Positions 43,583 through 54,208 are shown, counted from the first letter of the stretch. The stretch is DNA of 64,000 bases from Desulfotomaculum copahuensis (GCF_001655685.1 NZ_LYVF01000164.1:62001-126000), one strand, 5' to 3'. Notes: generated by a model from the sequence alone, not told the origin. Numbers and translations are program-made.

Positions 43583-44461
43583 CTATTCGATATTCTGCAC
43601 CTGTTCACGTATTTTTTCCAGCTCGCTTTTTACCTCCACCACCGCCCGTCCGATTTCAAGATCCCCCGCCTTGGAAGCTATGGTGTTAATTTCGCGGTTC
43701 ATCTCCTGCAGCAGGAAATCCAGTTTGCGGCCCACGGCCTCTTCCGCGGCCAGGAAATTGCGCATCTGGGCCAGATGGCTGTACAGGCGCACCACTTCCT
43801 CGTTGATGTTCGAGCGCTCGGCAAAAAGGGCCGCCTCGGTGGCCAGGCGGGCTTCATCCAGTGGACCGCCGGCAAGCCATTCCGCCAGACGCTGTTTCAA
43901 ACGGGTGTGATATTCTTTGACCACCTGCGGCGACCGGGCTTCAATCTGCCGGGTCAGTTCCTCGATCCGTGCCAGCCGCTCCAGCAAGTCCACCTGCAAC
44001 CGGGCACCTTCCGCCCGGCGCATGGACATTAATCCGTCCACGGCCGCGGTCAGCGCCTGCTGCACAAAAGGCCACCATTCCTCCACGTCCGTAGCCGGTT
44101 CTTCCGTTACCAGCACCCCGGGCATGCCGAACAACCAGGTCGGGGAAACCTCCCCGGGCAGGGCCAACTCCGCCTGCAATTCTTTCATTGCCTTATAATA
44201 CGATCCCGCCAGGCCTTTGTCAACTTTTACAAGCGGGCTTTGCTCCGCAGCGTCTTCCAGGGAAATATAGCCGTCCACCCGTCCCCGCCGGACGGCGGTT
44301 TGAATTTGACGGCGGGCGCGCTCCTCAAGGGAGACCATGTTCCTGGGCAGGCGCAGTACAATTTCGCAATAACGGTGGTTGACCGCCTTTAATTCCACGG
44401 TGAATTTCTTCCCGCCGCCGGCGGCTTCCCCCCGGCCGAAACCGGTCATGCTTGTTAACAA
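43583..44461 (-). CDS. yicC: YicC-family endoribonuclease-like protein
   Basis: This 292-residue YicC family protein starts with [12 protein letters not shown] and ends with the DUF1732 region ([43 protein letters not shown]). YicC proteins are reported to be metal-dependent RNases acting in small-RNA turnover. Start is TTG at 44459-44461, 6 nt after GGAGGG; the ATG four codons later is too far from it. Confidence 0.9.
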   Translation of the reverse strand: MLTSMTGFGRGEAAGGGKKFTVELKAVNHRYCEIVLRLPRNMVSLEERARRQIQTAVRRGRVDGYISLEDAAEQSPLVKVDKGLAGSYYKAMKELQAELALPGEVSPTWLFGMPGVLVTEEPATDVEEWWPFVQQALTAAVDGLMSMRRAEGARLQVDLLERLARIEELTRQIEARSPQVVKEYHTRLKQRLAEWLAGGPLDEARLATEAALFAERSNINEEVVRLYSHLAQMRNFLAAEEAVGRKLDFLLQEMNREINTIASKAGDLEIGRAVVEVKSELEKIREQVQNIE

Positions 44462-44527
44462 CCCGAGCCCTCCGATACGCTAGATTCAACCCGGCCCTGC
44501 CGACGGCCGTGCCGGTGCGGACTGTTT

Positions 44528-45721
44528 TCACTCCATCGCGGCCAGCATCTGCTGGATACGGTCCATTCCTTCCCGGATGTTTTCCATGGAAGTGGCGTAA
44601 GACATCCGGAAGCAGCGATCGTCGCCAAAAGCCACCCCGGGCACCACCGCCACTTTTGCCTGTTCCAGCAGTATGGCCGCCAGGTCGCCGGCCCCCTTGA
44701 TCATCCGACCCCGGCAGGAACGGCCCAAGTAGGCTTCCATGCCGGGAAACAGGTAAAAAGCCCCGCCCGGCCGGCTGCAGGTCAACCCGGGAATGGCCAG
44801 CACCCGCTCCAGCATGTAGTCGCGGCGCCGGTTAAACTCGGATACCATCTGCCTTAATGGCTCCTGGGTGCCGGTCAACGCCGCCACGCTGGCCGCCTGG
44901 GCGAAAGAAGTCGGGTTGGAGGTGGCGTGGCTTTGCAGATCGGCCATCGCCCTGGCCACCGGCGCCGGCGCGGCGGCGTAGCCGATGCGCCATCCGGTCA
45001 TGGCGTACGCCTTGGACATGCCGTTAATCACCACGGTCTGCTCTTTCAATTGCGGGCTTAACGAGGCGATACTGACATGCCGCCGGCCGTCGTAAATCAA
45101 ATGCTCATAAATTTCATCGGAAATTACGGCGATCCCTTCCCTGGTCAGCACTTCACCCAGAGCAACCAGTTCTCCGGCGGAATACACCGCCCCGGTGGGG
45201 TTGCCCGGGCTGTTGATGATCAGCAGCCGGGTACGCCGGTTAAGCACCGATTCCAGTTCTTCAGGCGTCAATTTATACCCGTTTTGCGCCCGGGTCTGAA
45301 CGATCACCGGCACTCCCCCGGCCAGCTTGATCTGTTCCAGATAGCTCACCCAGTAGGGCGCCGGCAGAATTACCTCGTCCCCCGGCTGCACCAGCACCTG
45401 AATGGCATTGTACAGGGAGTGTTTGGCCCCTACCGAAACCACGATCTGACCGGGCTGATAATCCAGGCCGTTGTCATTTTTTAGTTTTGCGGCAATTGCT
45501 TCTTTTAACTGCTGCGTGCCGGACACCGGGGTGTATTTGGTCATCCCGGCGTTGAGGGCGGCAATGGCCGCCTCCTTGATGTGAGCCGGAGTGTCAAAAT
45601 CCGGTTCCCCCACCCCGAAGTTGATTACTTTTTCTCCGGCGGCGATCATTTTCTTCGCCTGCGCGTCTATGGCCAGTGTGGGCGACGGGCTGATATTTTT
45701 TGCCCGGTCGGCCAGTCTCAT
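44528..45721 (-). CDS. aspC: Pyridoxal-phosphate aminotransferase, aspartate aminotransferase type
   Basis: This 397-residue class I aminotransferase of the AspB/AspC subfamily has GEPDFDTPAHI near residue 38, SPGNPTGAVYS, and PLP lysine in NGMSKAYAMTGWRIGY. It probably exchanges aspartate and 2-oxoglutarate. It lies directly downstream of dapL, so aspartate supply and lysine/peptidoglycan synthesis are adjacent. Exact substrate range is inferred from the family. Confidence 0.9.
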   Translation of the reverse strand: MRLADRAKNISPSPTLAIDAQAKKMIAAGEKVINFGVGEPDFDTPAHIKEAAIAALNAGMTKYTPVSGTQQLKEAIAAKLKNDNGLDYQPGQIVVSVGAKHSLYNAIQVLVQPGDEVILPAPYWVSYLEQIKLAGGVPVIVQTRAQNGYKLTPEELESVLNRRTRLLIINSPGNPTGAVYSAGELVALGEVLTREGIAVISDEIYEHLIYDGRRHVSIASLSPQLKEQTVVINGMSKAYAMTGWRIGYAAAPAPVARAMADLQSHATSNPTSFAQAASVAALTGTQEPLRQMVSEFNRRRDYMLERVLAIPGLTCSRPGGAFYLFPGMEAYLGRSCRGRMIKGAGDLAAILLEQAKVAVVPGVAFGDDRCFRMSYATSMENIREGMDRIQQMLAAME

Positions 45722-45823
45722 GAGAGGTCACTTCCTTAAAGTTATGGTTGTAAGTACCAACTCATAGCATGTTCAGCATAGTTGCCCTGTAAAACCGGCG
45801 GCCACAAACACACGGTCCGGGAG

Positions 45824-47002
45824 TTAAAATTTCACCGGCCCGATGTTTTTCTTGATCCGTTCCACCGCCTCCTGCAGCCGCTCCGTGGGCAGCGTTAAAG
45901 AAATGCGGAAATAGCCGGCGCCGGCAGACCCGTATCCGCTGCCGGGGGTAATCACCACCGCGGCCTTTTCCAGCATTGCTTCGGTGAAAGAAGCGTCGGT
46001 ATATCCGGCCGGCACGGGCGCCCAGACGTAAAATGTGGCCCGCGGCTTTTCCAGACGCCAGCCCAATCCGTTCAAGGCCTCCACCAGCATGTCCCGGCGC
46101 CGGCGGTAGATGCCGTTGACCCGGTCAACAACCGCATAGGGGCCGTTCAACCCGGCCATGGCGGCATACTGGACGGCCTGGAACTGGCCGGAATCCAGGT
46201 TGGACTTGAGCCGGCCGAGTGCTTCCACCGCCTCCGGGCAACCGGCGGCCCAACCGATGCGCCAGCCCGTCATGTTGAAAGGTTTGGAAACAGAATTGAA
46301 TTCCAGCCCGATCTCTTTCGCCCCCGGCACCTGCAGGAAACTGGGCGGCCGGTAGCCGTCATAGGCGATTTCGGAATAAGCGGCATCGTGGCAGACCAGG
46401 ATGTTGTACTCCCGGGCAAAAGCGACCACTTCCCGGAAAAATTCTTCACCGGCCACCGCCCCGGTGGGGTTGTTGGGGTAATTGATGAACATCATTTTCG
46501 CCTTGCGGGCCACTGCGGACGGAATATCCGCCAGCACGGGCAGAAAGCCGTTTTCCGCCTGCAAGGGCATGTAGTGGGGCACGGCGCCGGCCAGAACAGC
46601 CCCCCCGGCGTATACCGGATAGCCGGGATCAGGCAGCAACACTGTATCCCCGGGATTCAGGTAGCACCAGGAAATATGGGCGATGCCCTCCTTGGAGCCA
46701 ATCAGCGTGACCACTTCACTTTGAGCATCCAGTTCCACCCCGAAGCGGCGGCTGTACCAGCCGGCCACAGCGCGGCGGTAGTCAAGCAGGCCGGCAGATG
46801 AAGGATACTGGTGGTTGGCCGGATTTTTGGCCTCTTTGATCAACTCCTGCACGATGTGCTCCGGCGTCGGCTGATCGGGATCGCCGATGCCAAGACTGAT
46901 AATATCCACCCCGGCCGCCCGTTTTTGCTCAATCAACCGCTCAATGCGGGCAAAAAGGTAGGGAGGCAGGTTTTGAATACGCTGCGCCTGTTCAAACGGC
47001 AA
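45824..47002 (-). CDS. dapL: LL-diaminopimelate aminotransferase
   Basis: This 392-residue class I aminotransferase converts tetrahydrodipicolinate to LL-diaminopimelate in one step, bypassing the succinylase or acetylase routes. Signatures: [14 protein letters not shown] at the start, [16 protein letters not shown] and PLP lysine in [15 protein letters not shown]. Start is TTG at 47000-47002 after GGAGGG. It sits next to dapF, the following enzyme, which strengthens the call over a generic aminotransferase. Confidence 0.92.
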   Translation of the reverse strand: MPFEQAQRIQNLPPYLFARIERLIEQKRAAGVDIISLGIGDPDQPTPEHIVQELIKEAKNPANHQYPSSAGLLDYRRAVAGWYSRRFGVELDAQSEVVTLIGSKEGIAHISWCYLNPGDTVLLPDPGYPVYAGGAVLAGAVPHYMPLQAENGFLPVLADIPSAVARKAKMMFINYPNNPTGAVAGEEFFREVVAFAREYNILVCHDAAYSEIAYDGYRPPSFLQVPGAKEIGLEFNSVSKPFNMTGWRIGWAAGCPEAVEALGRLKSNLDSGQFQAVQYAAMAGLNGPYAVVDRVNGIYRRRRDMLVEALNGLGWRLEKPRATFYVWAPVPAGYTDASFTEAMLEKAAVVITPGSGYGSAGAGYFRISLTLPTERLQEAVERIKKNIGPVKF

Positions 47003-47129
47003 AATCTGTTCCCTCCTGGCAATCGCTATTTTTTAATACAAGCCGCCGGCAAAAGCACCGGCCGGCCGGTCCGGGCGGACAACGGCCGCTGCGCCCCGCT
47101 CCGGACGGCGGCGGTTCACGGGTAAACAG

Positions 47130-47981
47130 CTAGACCGGCCGGCCGGTATACTCCCCGGCAAAGACCTCCGCCGCCGGTCCGGTCATATAGACGTGATTGT
47201 CTTCGGCCCACTGGATATCCAGCGTACCGCCGGGCAGGTGCACTTTCACCGTACGCTCGGTCAGGCCGTTGAGTGCGCCGCCCACCGCCGCGGCGCAGGC
47301 GCCGGTGCCGCAGGCCAGGGTCGGGCCGGCCCCGCGTTCCCAGACGCGCATCCTGACCTCCCCGCGGTTGAGCACTTCGATAAACTCGACATTGGTTTTA
47401 CGTGGAAAGGCCGGATGGTTTTCCAGCTTCGGCCCCAATTCCGTCAGCGGTACCCGGTCTACATGGGCCGTGAAGATCAGGCAATGCGGATTGCCCATGG
47501 ATACGGCCGTCACCCGGAAGCTGCCGCCGTTTAAAGCAAGCGGTTCGTCAACCACCCGGCCCGGTGGTCCGGTCATGGGGATATCCGTCCGTTCCAGCCG
47601 GGGTTCACCCATATCCACCCGCACCGCCTGCACCCGCCCGTTTTGCCGGATCAGCCGGGGCCGCATAATCCCGGCCAGCGTGGCGATGCGCATTTCATCC
47701 TGCCTCAAGCCGCCGTGTTCATAAAGATATTTGGCCGCGCAGCGGATACCGTTGCCGCACATTTCGGGCTCGCTGCCGTCGGAATTGATTATTTGCATTT
47801 GAATGTCGGCTCCGTCAACCGGCCGCAACAAAACCAGCCCGTCGGCGCCGATGCCGAAATGCCGGTCGCAAACCAGCCGGCCCAGGGCGGACAAATCCTC
47901 CCCGGCCACGGGCAGTTCCTGGCGGCGGGTGTCCACCAGCACAAAATCGTTGCCCAGACCGTGGTATTTATAAAAATGCAA
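47130..47981 (-). CDS. dapF: Diaminopimelate epimerase
   Basis: This 283-residue, cofactor-free enzyme converts LL- to meso-diaminopimelate for lysine and peptidoglycan. Both catalytic cysteines are present, Cys75 in [11 protein letters not shown] and Cys224 in [10 protein letters not shown]. The start is TTG at 47979-47981 ([17 protein letters not shown]), 7 nt after GGGGGG; the frame continues upstream without homology. It precedes dapL, which makes its substrate. Confidence 0.95.
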   Translation of the reverse strand: MHFYKYHGLGNDFVLVDTRRQELPVAGEDLSALGRLVCDRHFGIGADGLVLLRPVDGADIQMQIINSDGSEPEMCGNGIRCAAKYLYEHGGLRQDEMRIATLAGIMRPRLIRQNGRVQAVRVDMGEPRLERTDIPMTGPPGRVVDEPLALNGGSFRVTAVSMGNPHCLIFTAHVDRVPLTELGPKLENHPAFPRKTNVEFIEVLNRGEVRMRVWERGAGPTLACGTGACAAAVGGALNGLTERTVKVHLPGGTLDIQWAEDNHVYMTGPAAEVFAGEYTGRPV

Positions 47982-48116
47982 GCTGCACCCCCCTTTGCCG
48001 TTTTCTCTGTTCCGGCCGTACACCATACATTTTACCTCATTTTCAGCACTATGTGTATTATTTCCTGTTTATTTCGGACAGATTATTTTTTTTGCCGGCG
48101 AAGCCGCGGGATTGTT

Positions 48117-50861
48117 TCACACCTTTAAATAGGAGATTTTTTCCTTCACCCGCAACTGCAGTTGTTTAAGCAGAGTACCCGCCAGCGGAGGGGCGAGGGC
48201 CACACCGGCGATTATGCTCCATTGCAGGCCGGTCAGGGGCGCGGTATGGAAAACGGTTTGCAGACGGGGAATGTAGTTGACCGCCATCTGCAGTACGGCG
48301 GACAGGCCGGCCGCCAGCAGCAGGTGCCGGTTGGAAAACAGCCCCACTTCCAAGATGGTGTGTTTTTCGGAACGGCAGGTAAATACGAAAAACAACTGGC
48401 TGAAAACCAGGGTATTGAAAGCCATGGTGCGGGCCAGGGTCAGATTGCCGGAACCGCCGTAAAGACCCCAGGCGAAGACCAGCAATGTGCCCAGACCAAT
48501 CACGGCGCCGCTGCCCAGGATGCGCCAGGCCAACCCGTGGGCGAAAACGCTTTCCTGCGGGTGCCGCGGCCGGCGGAACATGATGTCCCGGTCGGCGGGA
48601 TCCACCCCCAGAGCCATGGCCGGCAGTCCGTCGGTAACCAGGTTCATCCACAGGATCTGGATGGGCAACAGGGGCAGCGGCAGGCCGGCCAGCACGGCCA
48701 GCAGCATCACCAGCACCTCGCCCACGTTGCAGGAGAGCAGGTAACGGATGAATTTGCGGATGTTGTCATAGATTCCCCGCCCTTCTTCCACCGCCGCCAC
48801 GATGGTGGCAAAATTGTCATCAGCCAGCACCATGGCCGACGCCTCCCTGGTCACATCAGTACCGGTAATGCCCATGGCAATGCCGATGTCGGCCTCCTTT
48901 ACCGCCGGCGCATCATTGACCCCGTCCCCGGTCATGGCCACCACCTGGCCGCCCTGCTTCAAGGCCCGGACGATACGCAGCTTGTGCCGCGGGGACACCC
49001 GGGCGTAAACGGGAACATCACCGGCCGCCCGGCACAGTTCATCATCGTTCATGGCATCCAGTTCCGCTCCGCCAAGGATGTTTTCCCCCCGTCCCAGGAT
49101 GCCCAGTTCACCGGCTACGGCGGCCGCGGTCAGCCGGTGATCGCCGGTGATCATCACCACCCGGATGCCGGCCCGGCGGCAGCGCTGTACCGCAGCCAGG
49201 GCGCTGGGCCGCGGCGGGTCAATCATCCCGGCCAACCCGGCAAAGATCAGGCTTTGCTCCACCCGGTCCTCATCCACTTCCCCGGAACCGCCGGGCAGTT
49301 CCCGCCAGGCCAGGGCAAGCACTCTGAGCGCGCGGCCGGCCAGAGCGGCATTCTGTTTCAATATCTCCGCCCGCTCCCGCGCGGTCAGCGGCACCACCCG
49401 GCCGTTCCGCAAACAATGGCTGCACAGTTCGAGCACCACGTCGGGCGCTCCCTTTACGTAGGCGTGCAGCTTGCCATCCGCCTGCCGGTAAACAACGGTC
49501 ATCCGCTTGCGCTCCGCATCAAAGGGAAACTCCGCCATCCGCTGCTCGCGGCGCTCCAGTTCCTCCCGCCAGAAGCCAGCTTTGGCGGCCATGACCAAAA
49601 GGGCGCCTTCGGTGGGGTCGCCGTTGATATCCCAGGTTTTCACCCGCCGGGGGACCAAGCCGCGGAAAAGACCGCCGATGGGAGTTTCCCCGCGGGTGAG
49701 CACGGCATTGTTGCACAGTGCGGCAATGCGGAAAAAAATCTGGTATTCAAATGATTGGCAGGAAAGAGTGGAGGCGATTTCTCCTTTCGGATCATACCCC
49801 TCGCCGCCGATTTCCGCCTCATGACCACCGATCAAGGCCCGGCGCACGGTCATCTCGTTTTTGGTCAGCGTGCCGGTTTTGTCCGAGCAGATCACTGTGG
49901 CGCAGCCCAGGGTTTCCACCGCCGGCAGTTTGCGGATGATTGCCTGGCGGCGGATCATCCGCTGCACGCCGATGGCCAGCGCCACAGTGACAATGGCCGG
50001 CAGCCCTTCCGGAATAGCCGCCACCGCCAGGCTGACTCCGGCCAAAAACATCTGGTAAGCCGGTTCACCGCGGTAAATCCCAATCACCACCACCAGGGCG
50101 CAGACAGCCAGGCAAAAAGCCACCAAACCCTTGCCCAACTGGGCCAGCCGGCGCTGCAGCGGGGTTTCCTCCGTACCGGCTTCCTGGATCAACCCGGCGA
50201 TACGCCCCATCTCCGTGGCCATACCGGTGGCCACCACCAGTCCCCGCCCGCGGCCGCGGGTGATCACCGTGCCCAGAAAAGCCATATTGCGGGCATCGCC
50301 CGGTGTCACCGGACCGGGGATGACGGCGGTGTGCTTTTTCACCGGCGCCGACTCGCCGGTCAACGCCGATTCCTCCACTTCCAGGTTCACCGTTTGCACC
50401 AGACGCAGGTCGGCCGGCACACGGTCGCCGGTTTCCAGCAGGACAATATCGCCGGGCACCAGTTCCGCAGCCGGAATCCGGCCTTCCATCCGGTTGCGGA
50501 TCACCCGGGCTTCCGGCGCGGTAAGTTCCTTGAGTGCCTCCATTGAACGCTCGGCCCGGAATTCCTGCACACAGCCAAGCACGGCATTGACCAGCACTAT
50601 AATCATAATGGTCACCGCATCGGCATATTCGCCCAGAAATCCCGAGATCACCGTGGCGGCCAGCAGAACAAGCACCATGAAATCGCTGAACTGGTCCAGA
50701 AACAACCGCCACAGCGGCACCCGGGGCGCCCTGGCCAGCTGGTTGGGCCCAAAACGCGCCGCCCGCTCTTTTGCCTCCCGGTCCGTCAATCCCCTGGCCG
50801 CGTCGGCGTTCAGCACCGCCGCCACTTCCTCCCCGCTTAAGGAATACCACTGTTCAGCCAT
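48117..50861 (-). CDS. Calcium-translocating P-type ATPase (P2A type)
   Basis: This 914-residue membrane pump has phosphorylation motif [16 protein letters not shown] in the actuator domain ([11 protein letters not shown]), hinge [11 protein letters not shown], and calcium-site residues in M4 (AAIPEGLPA) and M6 ([13 protein letters not shown]). These match SERCA/LMCA1-like Ca pumps. It begins with a cation-ATPase N-terminal domain ([13 protein letters not shown]). I chose ATG at 50859-50861, 8 nt after GGAGG. A possible 43-codon ORF overlaps its start. Export of Ca2+ is the likely role; Mn2+ is possible. Confidence 0.92.
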   Translation of the reverse strand: MAEQWYSLSGEEVAAVLNADAARGLTDREAKERAARFGPNQLARAPRVPLWRLFLDQFSDFMVLVLLAATVISGFLGEYADAVTIMIIVLVNAVLGCVQEFRAERSMEALKELTAPEARVIRNRMEGRIPAAELVPGDIVLLETGDRVPADLRLVQTVNLEVEESALTGESAPVKKHTAVIPGPVTPGDARNMAFLGTVITRGRGRGLVVATGMATEMGRIAGLIQEAGTEETPLQRRLAQLGKGLVAFCLAVCALVVVIGIYRGEPAYQMFLAGVSLAVAAIPEGLPAIVTVALAIGVQRMIRRQAIIRKLPAVETLGCATVICSDKTGTLTKNEMTVRRALIGGHEAEIGGEGYDPKGEIASTLSCQSFEYQIFFRIAALCNNAVLTRGETPIGGLFRGLVPRRVKTWDINGDPTEGALLVMAAKAGFWREELERREQRMAEFPFDAERKRMTVVYRQADGKLHAYVKGAPDVVLELCSHCLRNGRVVPLTARERAEILKQNAALAGRALRVLALAWRELPGGSGEVDEDRVEQSLIFAGLAGMIDPPRPSALAAVQRCRRAGIRVVMITGDHRLTAAAVAGELGILGRGENILGGAELDAMNDDELCRAAGDVPVYARVSPRHKLRIVRALKQGGQVVAMTGDGVNDAPAVKEADIGIAMGITGTDVTREASAMVLADDNFATIVAAVEEGRGIYDNIRKFIRYLLSCNVGEVLVMLLAVLAGLPLPLLPIQILWMNLVTDGLPAMALGVDPADRDIMFRRPRHPQESVFAHGLAWRILGSGAVIGLGTLLVFAWGLYGGSGNLTLARTMAFNTLVFSQLFFVFTCRSEKHTILEVGLFSNRHLLLAAGLSAVLQMAVNYIPRLQTVFHTAPLTGLQWSIIAGVALAPPLAGTLLKQLQLRVKEKISYLKV

Positions 50862-50985
50862 TTCCAACACCTCCGGTTTGTCCAATTAAAAGATATTCGC
50901 CGCGGCTGGGAAAAATAACCTCGCCGGTAAACGCGTCCAACACCCGGTCCGCTTTCTCCAGCGTATTTTTACATACTTTTCCCAT
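50854..50985 (-). CDS. Possible 43-residue upstream ORF coupled to the Ca-ATPase
   Basis: A short frame reads MGKVCKNTLEKADRVLDAFT then GEVIFPSRGEYLLIGQTGGV and GNG. Its TGA stop lies inside the ATPase start region, overlapping by 8 nt. The FPSRGEYLLIGQTGG end resembles the small YjzC-type motif only loosely. No strong ribosome site precedes the ATG. It may be a small protein or a coupling leader. Confidence 0.35.
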   Translation of the reverse strand: MGKVCKNTLEKADRVLDAFTGEVIFPSRGEYLLIGQTGGVGNG

Positions 50986-51058
50986 ACTTTTTTCACTGCT
51001 TTGTGGCAAAGCTGGAATATGCTCGGAATAGACGTTCAAGCGAACAGGGATGACCGAT

Positions 51059-52261
51059 GTGAAACTGCTGGCCCGCCTGACCAAGTACACCATTACCGGA
51101 ACGGTCAATACGGTGATTGACTTTGCTGTTTACAACCTGATCATCCTGTTTTGGGGCACCGGCGGCGTGGTGGCCATGCTGGCCAACACCCTGGGCTTTG
51201 CCTGCGCCAATTTAAACAGTTATTTGATGAACAGTTTCTGGACCTTCCGGGATTGCAGCCGGCGCGGCGGACGCGAGGGGTTGAGATTTTTCCTGGCCGG
51301 TCTGGGTACGCTAGGCATCAGCAGCACGCTGCTCTGGGCCTTGCTGTCCGGCAATCCGGGCGGCGGCCCGGCCTGGCTCAACCTGGCCAAATTGACGGCC
51401 GGACTGGCCGGCAGCGGGATAAATTTTATTTTATACCGGCTGGTGGTCTTCCGCCGGCGGACCGCGGCAATCCCGGCCGAACAATGGCCTGCGGCGCAGC
51501 TTTATCCGGGGTGCTATTTAAGTTTGATCATCCCGGCTTACAATGAAGCGGACCGCATCGGCCGGACGCTGCAGGAGGCGGGAGAATACCTGCTGCGGCT
51601 GCAGCGGCCGGTGGAATTGCTGGTCGTGGACGACGGCAGTACCGATGATACGGCGCGAAAGGTACTGGCCGCCCGGGCACGTTTTCCGTTTATCCGCCTC
51701 ATATCCCAGCCGGCCAACCGGGGCAAGGGGGCGGCGGTACGCCGCGGCATCCAGGAGGCGACGGGGGAACTGGCCGTTTTCTTTGACGCCGACCTCTCCT
51801 TTCCGGTGGAAAAACTGTCTGATTTCATTTTCCAGCTGGAGAAAGGTTACGCCGCAGTGCTCGGTAGCCGCGTGAATGCCGGGCGGGAAGCATGTGCCGG
51901 CCGCTGGCGGCCGCTGGTCAGCCGCGGCGCCCGCCTGATGGCGCACGTACTCGGTCTGGGGGCTGTCGGGGACACCCAGTGCGGTTTCAAGGGTTTCCGG
52001 CGCCGGGAAATTCTGCCCCTTTTATCCCGCACCAGAATCGACCGCTTTGCTTTCGATTTGGAATGGATCTATCTAATCCGGCGCCGGGGACTGACCGTGG
52101 CTGAAATCCCTTTGACCTGGCAGCACCGCAGCGGCTCGTCGGTACGCTGGCCGGACATACTGGAATCGCTGCTCAGTGTGCTGAAAATCCGGCTCTGGGC
52201 CTGGGAAGGAGTGTATGACTTGCCGGTCAAAAAAAAAACAAACGCCTTCCTTTTCATTTAA
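51059..52261 (+). CDS. GtrA-like membrane domain fused to family 2 glycosyltransferase
   Basis: This protein of about 400 residues has an N-terminal GtrA domain (four helices, about 5-135; GTVNTVIDFAVYNL, NSYLMNSFWTF) and a C-terminal GT2 domain (about 150-385) like dolichyl/polyprenyl-phosphate mannose synthases: SLIIPAYNEADRIG, VVDDGSTDDT, FFDADLSFP, DTQCGFKGFR. It would load a sugar onto polyprenyl phosphate and help flip it. I chose GTG at 51059, 9 nt from AGGG; ATG at 51050 abuts it. The gene ends in a run that crosses an A10 tract, and a one-base slip there would fuse it to the next gene. Confidence 0.88.
   Translation: MKLLARLTKYTITGTVNTVIDFAVYNLIILFWGTGGVVAMLANTLGFACANLNSYLMNSFWTFRDCSRRGGREGLRFFLAGLGTLGISSTLLWALLSGNPGGGPAWLNLAKLTAGLAGSGINFILYRLVVFRRRTAAIPAEQWPAAQLYPGCYLSLIIPAYNEADRIGRTLQEAGEYLLRLQRPVELLVVDDGSTDDTARKVLAARARFPFIRLISQPANRGKGAAVRRGIQEATGELAVFFDADLSFPVEKLSDFIFQLEKGYAAVLGSRVNAGREACAGRWRPLVSRGARLMAHVLGLGAVGDTQCGFKGFRRREILPLLSRTRIDRFAFDLEWIYLIRRRGLTVAEIPLTWQHRSGSSVRWPDILESLLSVLKIRLWAWEGVYDLPVKKKTNAFLFI
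52229..52238 (+). other. A10 homopolymer at the junction of two glycosyltransferase genes
   Basis: Ten adenines lie in the overlap of the GtrA-GT2 gene and the GT39-like gene. One extra A in the RNA (or a -1 ribosomal shift) joins the two proteins in frame as VKKKNKRLPFHLISAVI. One A fewer joins an ATG at 52215 (after GGGAAGG) to the second gene as MTCRSKKNKRLPFHL. Either gives the second protein the basic end and first membrane helix it otherwise lacks. Confidence 0.6.
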
Positions 52262-52302
52262 TCAGCGCCGTCATCATTTTTATCGCGGCGCTGGCCGTCC
52301 GG

Positions 52303-53844
52303 TTGCCCTACCTCTGGACGGTGCCCGGCTTTGTGGACGAATGGGGCGAGGTGGGCCTGGCCTACAAAATCTACCAGGGACTGGCCCTGCCCCTGCATAA
52401 CAACGCCCACGACATCGGCGCCCTTTACAACTACCTGCTGGCCGGCCTGTTCGCCCTGTTCGGTCCGGACATCTTTCTGCCCCGGCTGTTCATGACTGTC
52501 ACCAGCGCGGCCACAGTGGTGCTGACCTACTTCCTGGCCAACGCCCTGGCCGGACGCCTGGCCGGTTGGCTGGCCGCTGCACTGCTGGCCACCTGCGGCA
52601 TGCATATTCTGGTCACCCATATGGCATGGTCGAATGACCTGACCCCTTTTTTTGTTACTGCCGCCCTGCTCTGCTTGGTGACGGCGCTGCAGCGCGGGAA
52701 CGGCCGGTTGCTCTGCCTGTCCGGCGCCCTGTGGGGACTGGCCCTGCAAACCCATTCCTCGGTGCTCGCCCTGCTGCCCGGGCTGCTGCTCTACCTCTGG
52801 CTGGGACCGGCCCGGCAGGGCTGGAGTAAACGGCGCTCTTTCTACCTGGCCCACCTGGCCTTTTTGCTCGCCTACAGCAACATGATCGTGGACAATATCA
52901 TCAATCCGCTGGATTCCTGGTACTGGGTGCACCGCAAATTATACGCCTTCAACAGCAGCATCAACCCGGCCTCCTACTTGCTCAACCTGCGCAATATGGC
53001 CGGTGAATACATCAGCGCGCTGGCCTCGGCCTATCCGAACCAGCACGGCGACGGCCGGTACATAGCCTTTCTGGCCATAATCACGGCAGCCGCGCTGCTG
53101 ACGGCCGGCGTCATTTGGGCCGTGCGCCGGCGGCAGTTTTTGCTGCTGTCTGTAATTGCCTCGGGCCTGCTGATCATTCCTTGTTTCAACCACCAGTACC
53201 GGTTTTTTACCGGCACCCGTTATATCGCCTTCTTATTCGCCCCTTCTTACGCCCTGATCGGCGCCGCCCTGGCCGCGGGCCGGCAAAAATTGAGCGTTTG
53301 GCTGCAGCAACGGGGCCATCAACGGCCGGACGCGTCACCGGCCGGGAAAATGCGCCGCTATTTGGCACCGGGACTGGCGGCGGCGCTGTTCGCACTGCTC
53401 GCCGGCTATCCGCTGGCGCCGCTGTTTGCTTATTATCATCAGTCCGTGCTGCGTGGACAGGACAACCAGCCTGCTTTCCAGTTGATTGGCACACTGTCCG
53501 CCGGTATGGAGCCGGGGGAAATGGTGCTCGTGGACAGCCGCCTGAATCGTTTTACTTCTTACTCTTTGAACCAGATGATGGAGATCAGCCGGATCCACCA
53601 CCTGATGGTAGGCGCGCCGTCTCCCCGCGGCGAAGCAAACTTCCCCCCGCCGGTGGCAAAATGGCGCTCCCTGCTCACCGGCTACGGGGACCGCCCCCTG
53701 GTGGCGGTACTCACCCCGCCCGACTTCCGGTTGCTGACCGGTGCGTTGGGCATCAATTGGGACGAGACACGGCAGGTGACCGATGCCCGGGGACGGCCGG
53801 TATATGTTGTTGCCAGGCTGTCCCCTTCCGGGCAGGTGATTTGA
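52303..53844 (+). CDS. GT39-like membrane glycosyltransferase (ArnT/PMT superfamily), start unresolved
   Basis: This polytopic protein of at least 513 residues with about ten helices carries the acidic DE motif of the PMT/ArnT superfamily in its first outer loop (GFVDEWGEV). It would take sugar from a polyprenyl-phosphate donor, such as that made by the preceding GT2. No ATG, GTG or TTG with a ribosome site exists near the true N-terminus: TTG at 52303 would cut off the first helix (ISAVIIFIAALAVRL), and the open frame upstream has none. The ATG with a ribosome site at 52215 is one base out of frame across the A10 tract. The acceptor is unknown. Confidence 0.78.
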   Translation: MPYLWTVPGFVDEWGEVGLAYKIYQGLALPLHNNAHDIGALYNYLLAGLFALFGPDIFLPRLFMTVTSAATVVLTYFLANALAGRLAGWLAAALLATCGMHILVTHMAWSNDLTPFFVTAALLCLVTALQRGNGRLLCLSGALWGLALQTHSSVLALLPGLLLYLWLGPARQGWSKRRSFYLAHLAFLLAYSNMIVDNIINPLDSWYWVHRKLYAFNSSINPASYLLNLRNMAGEYISALASAYPNQHGDGRYIAFLAIITAAALLTAGVIWAVRRRQFLLLSVIASGLLIIPCFNHQYRFFTGTRYIAFLFAPSYALIGAALAAGRQKLSVWLQQRGHQRPDASPAGKMRRYLAPGLAAALFALLAGYPLAPLFAYYHQSVLRGQDNQPAFQLIGTLSAGMEPGEMVLVDSRLNRFTSYSLNQMMEISRIHHLMVGAPSPRGEANFPPPVAKWRSLLTGYGDRPLVAVLTPPDFRLLTGALGINWDETRQVTDARGRPVYVVARLSPSGQVI

Positions 53845-53845
53845 T

Positions 53846-54139
53846 ATGCGCGCGGGAAAATGGCTGGCGGGGATTTTGCTTTTCTTCAGCCTGGTGCTCG
53901 CGGCCTGCAGTTACCAGGTTGCCTACGGTTCATTGAACGGCGGACGCCCGGCGGCCCTGCACCGCCCTCCGCCCCACCGGCAGCAGGTGGCGGAACCGGC
54001 CGTCAGGCGTCAATCCCGGCGGCACGTTAGCCGCCAACTCAACGGGCGCCCCGGAGGACACCGTGACCGGCAAAAAAAGAAAATGCGCCCGGCCATGGGG
54101 CGAAAGTTTTATAACGATGGTAAAATATTCTGGCACTGA
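53846..54139 (+). CDS. Small putative lipoprotein, tail of uncertain frame
   Basis: This frame of 97 codons starts MRAGKWLAGILLFFSLVLAACS, a clean lipoprotein signal with the cysteine at 21. The rest is Arg/Pro-rich and basic, unusual for an exported protein. The other two frames over 53950-54070 read like a Pro/Ala/Gly-rich linker and then LAANSTGAPEDTVTG, so the tail may be frame-damaged. It begins right after the glycosyltransferase stop and is probably co-transcribed. No family recognised. Confidence 0.5.
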   Translation: MRAGKWLAGILLFFSLVLAACSYQVAYGSLNGGRPAALHRPPPHRQQVAEPAVRRQSRRHVSRQLNGRPGGHRDRQKKKMRPAMGRKFYNDGKIFWH

Positions 54140-54208
54140 GCAGGATTTTCCGACATTGGAAAGAATAATGCATGCAATAGTATTATTTCCGTCAAAGAAG
54201 GTGTACCC

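Noticed and set aside
48075-48117. Hairpin next to an 8-T run after the calcium ATPase
   Set aside because: The T-run is on the wrong side of the stem for minus-strand transcripts, so it is not an intrinsic terminator for the ATPase.
48162-49754. Long plus-strand open frame (530 codons) opposite the calcium ATPase
   Set aside because: Antisense to a clear P-type ATPase; composition is His/Gln/Pro-rich with no recognisable domain or ribosome site.
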